Made by a program: the position numbers and the translations under genes. A stretch of 59,198 bases of DNA, taken from NCBI GenBank assembly GCA_028821575.1, contig JAPPFW010000003.1, positions 1 to 59,198 of the forward strand, in the 5' to 3' direction. How positions within the stretch are numbered: position 1 is the stretch's first letter; every line of letters starts with the position of its first letter. The notes below the pieces were generated by a model. The model worked only from the letters and a program-made list of their open reading frames with translations, was not told the origin of the DNA and searched no databases. This DNA is from a bacterium (GTDB lineage Bacteria; Actinomycetota; Acidimicrobiia; Spongiisociales; Spongiisociaceae). Below are positions 1 to 8,336 of this stretch, piece by piece.

Positions 1-40
1 CCCCCTCACACCCCCAACCCGCCAACCCCGTGAAGAATCA

Positions 41-98
41 GGGCTAGTGGCTAGTGGCTAGTGGCAGTTCGATTACGCTGACAACTGACCACTAGCCC
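41..98. repeat. 7-base tandem repeat array with inverted copy
   Basis: About three copies of the unit GGCTAGT run from 42 to 65. Bases 41-50 recur as a perfect reverse complement at 89-98, so the segment could fold into a hairpin. The stop codon of the adjacent minus-strand hydrolase gene (92-94) lies inside the reverse copy. Bases 31-48 are found again, identical, at 33396-33413. The function is unknown. Confidence 0.75.
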
Positions 99-1810
99 AG
101 CGTGTCGTCTAGGAACGCGCGGTACAGGGCGATCGCGCTGGGTGGCGACACCAGTTGTCGGTAGCGGCTGTGGATCGGGACGGCCAGATCCTCGGTCTCC
201 TCGACGCGGGCGCTCGGCAGGACCCGTGAAGCGGCCTCGAGATGCACGATCCATGGGTCGGTCGGCCGGGCGCATATGAGCATGTCGGCCTTGATGAGCG
301 GCAGGCGTTGGGTGGTCGGGTACTTCCAGAGGGCGAGGAAGTTTCCGTGGAAGGTGCGGCCACCCTTGAGGAACTCGACCAGGCTGTGGTGGATGTCTTC
401 GGTCGGCGAGAAACTGCCCACCCGGGTAGCGGCCGCGGTGCGATCGTAGAGAGGCCACCAAAGCAACACGTCCCGCATGTAGTTCCAGGCCCAGACCAGG
501 TGGGCGCCGTCCCAAGACGGCACCATCGGCGGCTGGTAGTTGTCGATGAACTCCTTGCTTTCGGTGGCCGTGTAGATAGGGATGCCGTCCAGGATCAGGT
601 GGCGCACGAGCGCCGGCCGTTCGATCGCCAGCTGCATGCCTAGCACTGCACCCGTGTGGTTCCCGTAGGCGTCGTAGTCGTCGTGGCCTTCGGCATCGCA
701 CACCTCGGCCACTATCCGGGCCAGATCCGCCATGTCGGGCTCACCCGGGAACGGCGCCGAATCCCCGTTTCCCGGAGTGTCCAGAGCAAGGGTGGGCCGG
801 TCCGTGCCCATCGCCCGCATCAGGGGTTCGAGCGCGGCGCTCGAACCGGGAGGCGAGGCCTGCAGAAGGAGGAGGGGTCGTCCCTCCCCGCCGCTGCGAC
901 GCACCAGGATCTGCCCGACCGAGGTCGAGACGTATCCACGCCTCACCGTGCCCGCTACCTGCCCTTCAGCCGGCGGTGGGGGAGCATCGGGGAGGCAGGA
1001 TCCAGCGAGGAAGGAGCGGATCAGCCCGGCCAGTTCCTCCCGGGTATCGGTGGTGCGGGGTGTGACTTCGACCGTCCCGGGCAGTTCGGGCAACCGCGGC
1101 AGATGGTCGGCGAGTGGATCCCCGGGCCCGACCGTTAGCGCGGTCGGCATGTCCAGGCCGGCGAGCGCATCGCGCGGGTCGTACTGGAAGGAAGCATGGT
1201 AGAGCTGCCAGTAGAGAGGACCGGCCCGCAGCATATCGAGCACCTTGTCGTGGAGTCCGTCGGCCGACGGCATGTCCGCAACCCTCCGGGCATCGGCAGT
1301 TCGCCTGTACCAGGGCCAGAAAAGCAGCATGTCCCGGCGGACCGCCCAGGTCCGGACGAGGTGGGAACCGTCCCACTGCGGTTCGAGCGACGGTGTGTAG
1401 TTGGCGAGGAGGTCGGTCCGCTCGTCGGGCGTGTAGACCGCCAACGCGTTGAGGATCAACCGGTTGACACGCCGGGGATAGCGGTGGGCGAAGTCCAGGG
1501 CCAGGGTCGCTCCCGTGTGCGATCCGTAGAGGTCCACGCGGTCGAGCCCCATCCATCCGAGCGTCTCGTCCAGTGCGTCGGAGTAGTCGGCGCAGGTTGG
1601 CGCCCCTACCCCCAGGCCTGCCGACTCGCCTGCGCCGGGCGTGTCGGGGGCGATTACGGTCCTGTCCGATGCCAGATGCTCGATGAGGGGTTCCAGGGCG
1701 GACGAACTGCCGGGAGCGGGATGCAGAAGCACCAGCGCCGGACCTCGCCCGACACGCCGATAATGCACCTCTCTTCCGCCCGCGTACCCGAAGTGCTTGA
1801 GCATCCTCAT
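92..1810 (-). CDS. Tandem alpha/beta-hydrolase-fold protein with His at the nucleophile elbow
   Basis: A 572-residue protein made of two consecutive alpha/beta-hydrolase domains (about 10-268 and 290-570). Each has an HPAPGSS/QASPPGSS oxyanion-type loop and a DTPG(A/N)G(E/D)S strand. The elbow reads GSHTG (His98) and GNHTG (His385) where the family normally has GxSxG, so the classical serine nucleophile is absent in both halves. The usual C-terminal catalytic His is also hard to find. Both lids share the pattern WDGxHLVxxW followed by RDxLLxWPxY. The start at 1810 follows AAGGAGG with 7-base spacing; an upstream extension to 1894 looks artificial. It is a paralogue of 27357-29054. Without Ser it may be a lyase, decarboxylase or cofactor-free oxygenase rather than an esterase; this is inference. 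Confidence 0.85.
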   Translation of the reverse strand: MRMLKHFGYAGGREVHYRRVGRGPALVLLHPAPGSSSALEPLIEHLASDRTVIAPDTPGAGESAGLGVGAPTCADYSDALDETLGWMGLDRVDLYGSHTGATLALDFAHRYPRRVNRLILNALAVYTPDERTDLLANYTPSLEPQWDGSHLVRTWAVRRDMLLFWPWYRRTADARRVADMPSADGLHDKVLDMLRAGPLYWQLYHASFQYDPRDALAGLDMPTALTVGPGDPLADHLPRLPELPGTVEVTPRTTDTREELAGLIRSFLAGSCLPDAPPPPAEGQVAGTVRRGYVSTSVGQILVRRSGGEGRPLLLLQASPPGSSAALEPLMRAMGTDRPTLALDTPGNGDSAPFPGEPDMADLARIVAEVCDAEGHDDYDAYGNHTGAVLGMQLAIERPALVRHLILDGIPIYTATESKEFIDNYQPPMVPSWDGAHLVWAWNYMRDVLLWWPLYDRTAAATRVGSFSPTEDIHHSLVEFLKGGRTFHGNFLALWKYPTTQRLPLIKADMLICARPTDPWIVHLEAASRVLPSARVEETEDLAVPIHSRYRQLVSPPSAIALYRAFLDDTLG

Positions 1811-2041
1811 ACGCTCGCCTCCTTCCGGTTCGTCACCGATGCCATTGTCCGGGACTTCGCCCGACGCGTTATCAGTCCGGGTGCATGCCGGCATGCCAAG
1901 ACCGGCCGGGACCGGGTGAACCTTCCCGCCACGGTAGCCGGGAACAGGCGAGTGTCGCGGGCGAGTTGGCGTTCCGCTCCGGCTACCGACCTGCGGTGCG
2001 GGGTGCGTCTCACGGGTCGGGGTTGGCGGAAGGGAGGCCGG

Positions 2042-3535
2042 TCATCCGGCGCCGGTGCGCCCCGGGGTGACGGTGGTGAACTTCTCGAAACCCCAGTCGA
2101 GCAGGGTGGACGCATCGCGGTAGTGGTCGTCGGTGCCTAGAACGACTGCGTAGAGTCGCCTCCCGTCACGTTCGGCCGCCGCCACCAGGGTGAGTCCCGC
2201 CCGGCTGGTGAAACCGGTCTTGATGCCGATGGCGCCCTCGTACCGGTCCAGCAGCTTGTTGCGGTTCCGGCTGGCCCGTTCGCTCCCGTCAGGGGCGTAG
2301 GGCACGTAGAACCTGCGGGCCTGCACGAGCCGGGCGAACCGGTCGTCCTCCATCGCCGTCACGGCCAGGGTGAGCAGGTCCCGGGCCGAGCTGTAATGGT
2401 CGCGATGATCCAGACCGTGGGGATTGACGAAGTTCGAGTTCTCCATACCGAGCCGGGCCGATTTGGCGTTCATCAGAAGAGCGAACCCCTCGACCGATCC
2501 GCCCACGTGTTCCGCCAGAGCCACCGCAGCGTCGTTGGCGCTCCACAGCAAGAGGGCGGCCAGAAGGTCCTCGACCGTCCACGGGTCTTCGTGGGCGACC
2601 AGGCCGATCTCCGACTCCCCCGCACCGGCGGCATTCTCGGAGATCTGCACCAGTTTGGCGGGGTCGGCCGCCTCGAGTACCACCAGCGCGGTCATCATCT
2701 TGGTGGTGGAGGCGACTGCCCGGCGCGTGTCGGCCTCGTGCTCGGCGAGGACGCGGCCGAACGTATCGTCGTACACGATCCAGGCCCGGGACCACACCTT
2801 CGGGGGCGCCGGGGTTACCAGACCGCCCTCCACCGGCACAAGGAAGGTCTCCGCCGGGGGCAGATCGAGGGCACGGTGGAGGAACGTGGCCATCTGCCCC
2901 CTCGTCACATCCTCGTCGGGGCAGTACCGGGCCGGTCGTTTCTCGCAGCCCACCGTGACGCCGGCAGCAGCCAGAGCGTTGATGTTGCCGGCGTGGACGC
3001 TGCCTGCGACGTCCGTGAAGCCCGCATTCTCCCCTCCGGCCCGGAGGCGGTAGGCGCGGCTCAGGAAACTCGCCATCTGCGCGCGGGTGACGGTCCCGCG
3101 CGGGCAGTACCGGGCCGGTTCGGTATCGCAACCCCTGGTCACCCCCAGTGACGCGAGGCGCGTCACGTACGGCGCCCACCACTCGTCGTCGCTCACGTCG
3201 GCGAAAGGCGAGGTTGACGCCGACTCGGTGGCCGCGCCGACGCCGATGGCGCGCGCGAGCCACACTGCCATCACCCAACGCTCGATCGGGTCGTACGGAC
3301 AGAAGAGTTCCGCGGTATCCGGTCCGCCCGCGGCGCATGCCGTGCCCTCGAACACCCCTTGCGCCTCCAAGGCCTCGATGGCGGACGCGTGGACGTTCAG
3401 GGTATCGACATCCGAGAAACCGGTGGCGCCGGCGGCCGGTGTCCACCCCGCCGCTATCCAGAGAGCCAACCCGGCGAGCGCCGCCCACAGCCTGAGTCTC
3501 CCAGCGGGACTCCCGGACGATTCCCTTCTCCACAT
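2042..3535 (-). CDS. D-alanyl-D-alanine carboxypeptidase (peptidase S11) with N-terminal SLH-type repeats
   Basis: A 497-residue exported cell-wall enzyme. Residues 1-37 form a signal peptide. Three SLH-like repeats follow (about 38-100, 108-165 and 171-224), each carrying a Cys pair in a GC...YCP context. The S11 penicillin-binding domain begins near 250 with all three active-site motifs: STTK (276-279), SAN (332-334) and KTG (439-441). It should trim the terminal D-Ala of peptidoglycan stem peptides. PBP5-type enzymes normally use a C-terminal amphipathic anchor, which is missing here, so the SLH repeats probably provide wall attachment. The gene is in tandem with the hydrolase at 92-1810 but separated from it by 231 bases without an apparent gene. 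Confidence 0.93.
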   Translation of the reverse strand: MWRRESSGSPAGRLRLWAALAGLALWIAAGWTPAAGATGFSDVDTLNVHASAIEALEAQGVFEGTACAAGGPDTAELFCPYDPIERWVMAVWLARAIGVGAATESASTSPFADVSDDEWWAPYVTRLASLGVTRGCDTEPARYCPRGTVTRAQMASFLSRAYRLRAGGENAGFTDVAGSVHAGNINALAAAGVTVGCEKRPARYCPDEDVTRGQMATFLHRALDLPPAETFLVPVEGGLVTPAPPKVWSRAWIVYDDTFGRVLAEHEADTRRAVASTTKMMTALVVLEAADPAKLVQISENAAGAGESEIGLVAHEDPWTVEDLLAALLLWSANDAAVALAEHVGGSVEGFALLMNAKSARLGMENSNFVNPHGLDHRDHYSSARDLLTLAVTAMEDDRFARLVQARRFYVPYAPDGSERASRNRNKLLDRYEGAIGIKTGFTSRAGLTLVAAAERDGRRLYAVVLGTDDHYRDASTLLDWGFEKFTTVTPGRTGAG

Positions 3536-3683
3536 GCCGCCACCCTATCGACATACGCGGCCCTTGCCTTGTATTCTTTCTATCCCGCTATCAGTTGTAT
3601 ACGATGCTTCAGCCCTGTAGAACATTGTCACATACGGGAGGATGGTGGTGCGCTCCGAACAGTTCGTGAGCCCCAAGAGCTGG

Positions 3684-3720
3684 TGTATATTCTACTGGTG
3701 CGGCGTATACAGCTGTATAT
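3684..3720. promoter_or_regulatory. Candidate operator of the toxin-antitoxin locus
   Basis: The motif TGTATAT occurs at 3684-3690 and 3714-3720. Between them a perfect 14-base palindrome, TATACAGCTGTATA, spans 3706-3719. Ribbon-helix-helix antitoxins typically repress their own promoter by binding such short repeats. The site overlaps the antitoxin start codon, which is unusual. The assignment is inference from symmetry and position. Confidence 0.35.
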
Positions 3721-4138
3721 GGACGATGAACTCGATGACGCCCGGTCCGCTGAGGTGGCCCGGCTGGGTGTCTCCCGATCGGCACTTGTCCGGGACGCGG
3801 TACGAGTCTCCCTGAGCGCCTACTTCGATACTCCTGCCGATGCGGTCGACGAGTTGATCGGCTGGCTCGATGTGGATCCGGACAAGGACATCGATTCGGT
3901 TGTCTACGGCCTTGAAAGTGAGATTCGCCGACACATCATTCTGGATCGGGCTTCAGGTGCCCGAGACCTCCGACATGTCGACGCGGTCCGGCTATGGCGG
4001 ACCGATGTGGGCCCGTGCGTACTTCGAACCTGGTCCTCAGCGAGACATGGACATGGATTCGACGAAGAGTCGATCACCGGGCGGCGGTCCGGTTTCTTGA
4101 AGGACTCGGGCAGTCCAGGCGAGTATCGGTGGTGGTAG
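3698..4138 (+). CDS. Ribbon-helix-helix antitoxin, reading frame run on past its normal end
   Basis: The N-terminus (VRRIQLYMDDELDD, then SRSALVRDAVRVSL) is a typical RHH/CopG DNA-binding domain of a VapB-type antitoxin, about 75 residues. It starts at GTG 3698; the later ATG at 3719 would remove the DNA-contacting strand. The domain should end near 3920, where the toxin begins, but the frame is open until 4138 and runs into sequence encoding the middle of the toxin in this frame. Either a one-base change has removed the antitoxin stop or the locus is decaying. It would neutralise and autoregulate the PIN toxin gene that overlaps it. Confidence 0.6.
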   Translation: MRRIQLYMDDELDDARSAEVARLGVSRSALVRDAVRVSLSAYFDTPADAVDELIGWLDVDPDKDIDSVVYGLESEIRRHIILDRASGARDLRHVDAVRLWRTDVGPCVLRTWSSARHGHGFDEESITGRRSGFLKDSGSPGEYRWW

Positions 4139-4317
4139 TGGACGAGACCATAGATCGACAAGCCTGGGGATGGCTGCGGCGCCACGACGAGAGGCATTAC
4201 TCGTATGTGGACGCCACGAGCTTCGCGATCATGCGTAGGGAGCGCATCGCCGAAGCGTTGGCGTTCGACGGTGACTTCACCGCGGCGGGCTTCGTCGAGG
4301 TCCGACCGCGCCGGTGA
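3918..4317 (+). pseudogene. PIN-domain (VapC-type) toxin, frameshifted
   Basis: A PIN ribonuclease toxin can be assembled only by joining three frames. GTG 3918 gives VRFADTSFWIGLQ with the first catalytic Asp. Another frame gives ARDLRHVDAVRLWRTD (about 3957-4005). A third gives SNLVLSETWTWIRRRV, then SYVDATSFAIMRR and LAFDGDF, ending at 4317. Both junctions, near 3957 and 4005, fit single-base deletions. VapC toxins cleave specific tRNA or rRNA sites. With two frameshifts this copy should be inactive unless the changes are assembly errors. Confidence 0.7.
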
Positions 4318-4324
4318 TCCTTCC

Positions 4325-5152
4325 GTGACCGGACCCACCCGCCAGATCGCTGGATGGATCGAGTCGATCGATCCCGGAGTGGTCGATGGCGACTCACGTG
4401 CGGTTGTCTCTGGCTTGGTCACCCGCACGCTGATCGCGATCGCCGCGACGACGGCTCGCTCCCGGTCGGATCCAGCTTCAGCCCCTCTTGGTGTGGATCT
4501 GCTGACCGATGCCTCGGTGTTGGCTGCCGGCCTGCGTGCCGGATCCTTTTCGGAACACCATGCCGATCTTGTGGATCTCGCCGCTCCGGTCGTCGGTGCT
4601 TCGCTCGCCATCGCCATCCCCCGCCCGTGTTCCGGCGCCCGATTGGGAGCGGCGATCCTGGCCGGGTGCGAACTGGGTTTGCTCATCAGAGAGATGGTCG
4701 GTTCCGCCTGTGGGCCTCGACTGCGTGCGGCGGCTGCTACTTGTGCGGCCATCTCGGCTGCTCGGGTTGTCGATCTCCGCGGCGATCTGCTCCTCTCGGC
4801 AATCGGCATCGGGGCCAGCAGTTCCGTCGGTGCCGCCGTTGCCCTGGAGACCGCCTGGCAGGCCGGAAAGTCGGCCTCCAACGGAGTGTTGGCTGCCCTC
4901 CTCGCCGAGGCGGGCCTCACCGGTCCCGCCGACGCCATCGAGCATCCCCGCGGCCTCCTAGGCGCAGTGTTCGATCTCCCTCCAGCGGCTCGAACAGCAG
5001 GGGGACTCGGCAGCCGGATTGGCCTGATGAAGCCCATGGTCTCCCCGGCCACACCCACCGACGGTCTCGCGGAGAAGGCGGCCGGGATGTGGGAGATGGA
5101 GAGGGCTTCCGAATTGGTCGCCGCGGTACTCCCGGACCGGACGCGGCGATGA
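4325..5152 (+). CDS. Short, degenerate MmgE/PrpD-like protein (probable pseudoenzyme)
   Basis: 275 residues, against about 450 for the MmgE/PrpD family. The stretch AAPVVGASLAIAI aligns with the HPGAPVVPAALA region of the next gene, and a later stretch (WQAGKSASNGVLAALLAEAG) matches the family segment that carries a catalytic Lys/His. The DDTH and HPG catalytic signatures are missing and the C-terminal lid domain is absent. It starts at GTG 4325, 7 bases after the toxin remnant. Its stop overlaps the start of the full-length homologue at 5149 (ATGA), which suggests co-translation and perhaps a heteromer. No independent function can be assigned. Confidence 0.6.
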   Translation: MTGPTRQIAGWIESIDPGVVDGDSRAVVSGLVTRTLIAIAATTARSRSDPASAPLGVDLLTDASVLAAGLRAGSFSEHHADLVDLAAPVVGASLAIAIPRPCSGARLGAAILAGCELGLLIREMVGSACGPRLRAAAATCAAISAARVVDLRGDLLLSAIGIGASSSVGAAVALETAWQAGKSASNGVLAALLAEAGLTGPADAIEHPRGLLGAVFDLPPAARTAGGLGSRIGLMKPMVSPATPTDGLAEKAAGMWEMERASELVAAVLPDRTRR

Positions 5153-6486
5153 CCCGGACGCACTCGGTTCTCGCGCGGTTGGCAGGCTTCGCGGTCGGCT
5201 CCCTCGATCTGCCGGAGGACGTGGCCGACGCCGGCCGCCGGACCCTCCTGAATGCGCTGGCGCTAGCGGTCGGGGCGGCCCGGCATCCCGCGGTCGAAGC
5301 GGCATGCGAAGTCGTCTCACGCCTGACGCGACGTCCTGAAGCATCGATCCCTGGCCGGTCCCTCCGGGTGGAGGCGGAGTGGGCGGCTTTCGTAACAGGT
5401 ATCGCGGTCCACGCCGAGGACTACGACGACACTCACCTGGCCACTGTCGTGCATCCGGGGGCACCGGTAGTTCCGGCTGCCCTGGCCGTCGGCGAAGTGT
5501 ATGGGAGCAGCGGGCGTGAACTGCTCGAAGCTGTGGTGGTGGGGGTGGAGGTTGCGTGCCGGATGGGCCTCGGTCTGGGGCCGGGTCACTTCGACCGTGG
5601 ATGGCACCTCACGGGGTCGACGGGCCGGTACGGGGCTGCGGCCGCCGCTGCCCGGCTGGCCGGTCTGGACACGGCCACTCTGGTGAGGGTGTGGGCCCGC
5701 TCCGCAGCAGAGACGGCGGGTATACAGGCGGCCTTCGGCACCATGACCAAGCCGTACCATCCGGGCAAGGCCGCATACGACGGGATCTTGGCGGTCCGTG
5801 ACGCCTTGGACGGGCGCTGCCCGGCTCCGCTGACCGCAGAGCAGGAGGCGACCATGTTCCACGCGCTGGGTCCTGACCCCGAACCCCCGAGGGTCACCAG
5901 CGAACTGGGCGAGCAGTGGGAGACCACCCTGAACACCTTCAAGCCGTATGCCTGCGGGATCGTCAGCCATCCGGTCATAGATGCGGCGGTTGAAGTTAGG
6001 ACCCGCGTCACAGACGGCCCGACCCGGATCACGGTTACCGTTAATCCCATCGTGCTCGACGTGATGGGTGTCGAAGAACCGGCCAACGGGCTGGAGTCGA
6101 AGTTCAGCGTGTACCACTGCGCGGCGATCGGTCTCCTGGACGGGATGGGAGGGCCGGCCCAGTTCTCCGACGAGCGAGTGAACTCACCCGATGCCACCGC
6201 GCTGCGCCGCATAGTCGAGGTGGTCACCGATCCGAGCCTGGCCCGGGATGCAGCCCGCCTAGCGGTCGATCTGGAGGACGGGCGGCGGATCGAAGTGGGC
6301 GTCGACCACGCGAGAGGAAGCGTCGAGCGGCCCATGACGGACGAGGATCTCGCCTTCAAGGCCCACGCCTCGATGCAGCCGGTCATCGGTGACGCCGCCC
6401 GTCATCTCATCGACATGGCGTACTCCATCGAAGCCTGCGAGGTGCGGGACATCATGCGGTTGGCCATCCACGGGGTTGCACGGTGA
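5149..6486 (+). CDS. MmgE/PrpD family protein
   Basis: A 445-residue member of the 2-methylcitrate dehydratase/cis-aconitate decarboxylase fold. The signature DYDDTH (91-96) and the following HPG (102-104) are intact, and KPYHPGKAAYDGILA carries the later conserved Lys/His. The family dehydrates or decarboxylates small tricarboxylate-like acids, but substrates vary widely. It overlaps the upstream degenerate homologue (ATGA) and the downstream cysteine hydrolase (GTGA), so it sits inside a five-gene coupled operon with C-N hydrolases. The physiological substrate is unknown. Confidence 0.88.
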   Translation: MTRTHSVLARLAGFAVGSLDLPEDVADAGRRTLLNALALAVGAARHPAVEAACEVVSRLTRRPEASIPGRSLRVEAEWAAFVTGIAVHAEDYDDTHLATVVHPGAPVVPAALAVGEVYGSSGRELLEAVVVGVEVACRMGLGLGPGHFDRGWHLTGSTGRYGAAAAAARLAGLDTATLVRVWARSAAETAGIQAAFGTMTKPYHPGKAAYDGILAVRDALDGRCPAPLTAEQEATMFHALGPDPEPPRVTSELGEQWETTLNTFKPYACGIVSHPVIDAAVEVRTRVTDGPTRITVTVNPIVLDVMGVEEPANGLESKFSVYHCAAIGLLDGMGGPAQFSDERVNSPDATALRRIVEVVTDPSLARDAARLAVDLEDGRRIEVGVDHARGSVERPMTDEDLAFKAHASMQPVIGDAARHLIDMAYSIEACEVRDIMRLAIHGVAR

Positions 6487-7142
6487 ACGCCAACGTCAAC
6501 GTCCGGTCCGGTCTCGCTGACAAGTGCTCGCCGGCGGTGGCGGCCCTGGTGATAGTGGACATGGTGAACGACTTCGTCCATCCGCAGGGTCTGACCGTCG
6601 CCGGGAACGGGCGTGCGGTGGATGCGGCTCGTTCCACGATAGGGCCGATCGGCTCCCTGGCCACCGCAGCTCGCACCGCGGGTGTCCCGGTCGTGTACGT
6701 GCAACATTCGACGATGCCGGACGGGGCCAGCCACTCAGGCCCCTGGGTGGATGCCCGGGGGCGAGCTACCTACAGCTCCCTCGATATCTGCCTCGACGGT
6801 AGTTGGGGACAGCAGGTGGTGGACGAACTTGTGCCCCGAGAGGGTGACCTGGTGGTCAAGAAGCACCGGTACAGCGGCTTCGCGCGCACCGAACTGGACA
6901 CCGTGCTCCAGGAGCGGGGGAGGGAGACCATCGTCGTGTGTGGGGTCTCCACCAACGTCTGCGTAGAGGCGACCGCTCGCCAGGGTTTCGATCTCGACTA
7001 CTACGTAGTGATTCCCGATGACGCCTGCGCTTCCTGGCACTCCGGCCTGCACGAGGCCGCCCTGGCAACGGCGCGCCATCGCTACGCGGTCGTCTGCTCG
7101 ACCTCGGAGGTGATCTCCGTATGGCAGGACTCCGCCCCATGA
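6483..7142 (+). CDS. Isochorismatase-family cysteine hydrolase
   Basis: 219 residues with the complete catalytic triad of the family: Asp26 in VIVDMVNDF, a Lys in VVKKHRYSGF (Lys127) and Cys160 in GVSTNVCVEATAR. Members hydrolyse amide or carbamate C-N bonds, for example ureidoacrylate, biuret and N-carbamoyl compounds, or vinyl ethers. The cis-peptide-type GVSTNVC context is typical of amidohydrolases such as RutB and biuretase. It starts at a GTG overlapping the previous stop and ends in an ATGA overlap with the PuuE-like gene. That context supports a role in breaking down a urea- or amide-containing metabolite. Confidence 0.88.
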   Translation: MNANVNVRSGLADKCSPAVAALVIVDMVNDFVHPQGLTVAGNGRAVDAARSTIGPIGSLATAARTAGVPVVYVQHSTMPDGASHSGPWVDARGRATYSSLDICLDGSWGQQVVDELVPREGDLVVKKHRYSGFARTELDTVLQERGRETIVVCGVSTNVCVEATARQGFDLDYYVVIPDDACASWHSGLHEAALATARHRYAVVCSTSEVISVWQDSAP

Positions 7143-8020
7143 GCCGGTCCCGGATCCCCTTCTCCCAGTCTTGGGACAGGCCTCCGCTGTTGCCCCCCGG
7201 CGGTAAGCCGATCATCGTCCAGATGGTGGTGAACCTCGAGCTGTGGCGCTTCGACGCCGCCCTCCCGAGGTCACTGCTCCCCGCTCCGCACGGCGAGCCG
7301 CGCATACCCGACGTTCCCAACTACTCCTGGGTGGAGTACGGGCTCCGCAGCGGGTTACCCCGCATCCTGCGCCTCTTCGACTCGCTCGGCGTGCCGGCCT
7401 CGGCGTCGGTGAACGCGCTTCTCTTCCAGGAGGAGCCGGCCATCGGCGAGAGGGTCGTGGAGGCCGGCTGGGAGATGGTGGGTCACGGGACCGAGCAGCG
7501 GGCCCTGGCGGCCGGTACCGAACGGGAGACCGTTCGCGACACGCTGGACATGCTCGAGGAGTTCTCGGGATCCCGACCGAGGGGTTGGTTGGGTCCGGGG
7601 CTGCAGGAGACGTTCGACACGCCGGACGTCCTTGCCGAAGCCGGTCTCGACTACGTGCTCGACTGGGCGGTCGACGACCTACCGGCGTGGATGGACAGCC
7701 GGCACGGACCGCTGCTGGCGGTTCCCTACAACCTGGAGATCAACGACAGCCTGCTGTTCGGCGTCGAAGGGCACCCTTCCCGCGAGTTCGCGGTCCGAGT
7801 GGAGGACACCCTAAAGACCTACGAGCAGGAGGCGGGGTCGGCGCCCCGGATACTCACCCTCGGCCTGCATCCCCACCTGATAGGGATCCCGCACAGGTTC
7901 GTATACCTCAGGCAGGTGCTGGAGGACCTGTCCGCACGGACCGATACGGTCTTCATGACAGGCTCAGCCATCACCGACTGGTACCGGGAGGAAGCACCTC
8001 CGGAGAGGAGTAGTCCATGA
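7139..8020 (+). CDS. Polysaccharide-deacetylase-family protein, PuuE allantoinase-like
   Basis: 293 residues from the ATG overlapping the upstream stop; a GTG 18 bases earlier is less likely. The segments VGHGTEQ, GWLGPGLQETFDTP and LGLHPHLIGIPHR match the NodB-fold subgroup that includes metal-independent PuuE allantoinase and related cyclic-amide hydrolases rather than chitin deacetylases. The enzyme should hydrolyse a C-N bond in a small cyclic or acyl-amide substrate. Its place directly after a cysteine hydrolase and before a haem oxygenase-like protein in a coupled operon suggests successive steps on one compound. The exact substrate is not visible. Confidence 0.85.
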   Translation: MSRSRIPFSQSWDRPPLLPPGGKPIIVQMVVNLELWRFDAALPRSLLPAPHGEPRIPDVPNYSWVEYGLRSGLPRILRLFDSLGVPASASVNALLFQEEPAIGERVVEAGWEMVGHGTEQRALAAGTERETVRDTLDMLEEFSGSRPRGWLGPGLQETFDTPDVLAEAGLDYVLDWAVDDLPAWMDSRHGPLLAVPYNLEINDSLLFGVEGHPSREFAVRVEDTLKTYEQEAGSAPRILTLGLHPHLIGIPHRFVYLRQVLEDLSARTDTVFMTGSAITDWYREEAPPERSSP

Positions 8021-8331
8021 GCGTCGTGAAGATCAACGCCATCACCGTGCCGGACGGCATGGGCGGCGAACTGGAGAAGCGGTTCGCCAAGCGTGCTCAC
8101 CGGGTGGAGGGGATGGAAGGCTTCGAGGGGTTCGAACTGCTCCGGCCTGTGGTTGGCGAGACGCGCTACTTCGTCTACACGAGATGGCGGTCGGAGGAGG
8201 ACTTCCAGCGCTGGGTGAGCAGCCAGGAGTTCAGAAAGGGCCACTCACAGCCCGATCGGAACGCCGAGCGGCGGCCGGTGGGAATCGCATCCGAGTTGCT
8301 GTCGTTCGAGGTCGTCGAACGAGTCAGGTAG
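8017..8331 (+). CDS. mhuD: MhuD-like haem-degrading monooxygenase (ABM domain)
   Basis: 104 residues, ferredoxin-like ABM fold, strongly resembling mycobacterial MhuD. It has an SVVKINAI N-terminus with Asn7, LEKRFAKRAH, GFELLRPV, Trp66 and His76, the residues used by IsdG/MhuD enzymes to bind ruffled haem and open the ring. The start overlaps the upstream stop (ATGA). Haem degradation for iron recovery is the obvious role, yet all partners in this operon are organic-acid or C-N hydrolysis genes. A cofactor-free oxygenase acting on another substrate therefore remains possible. A 7-base repeat array begins 5 bases after its stop. Confidence 0.85.
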   Translation: MSVVKINAITVPDGMGGELEKRFAKRAHRVEGMEGFEGFELLRPVVGETRYFVYTRWRSEEDFQRWVSSQEFRKGHSQPDRNAERRPVGIASELLSFEVVERVR

Positions 8332-8336
8332 GAAGT

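Noticed and set aside
4354..5148. N-terminal extension of the MmgE/PrpD protein at 5149
   Set aside because: It is out of frame with the homologous short gene in the same stretch, and the translated extension is Arg/Pro-rich shadow sequence.
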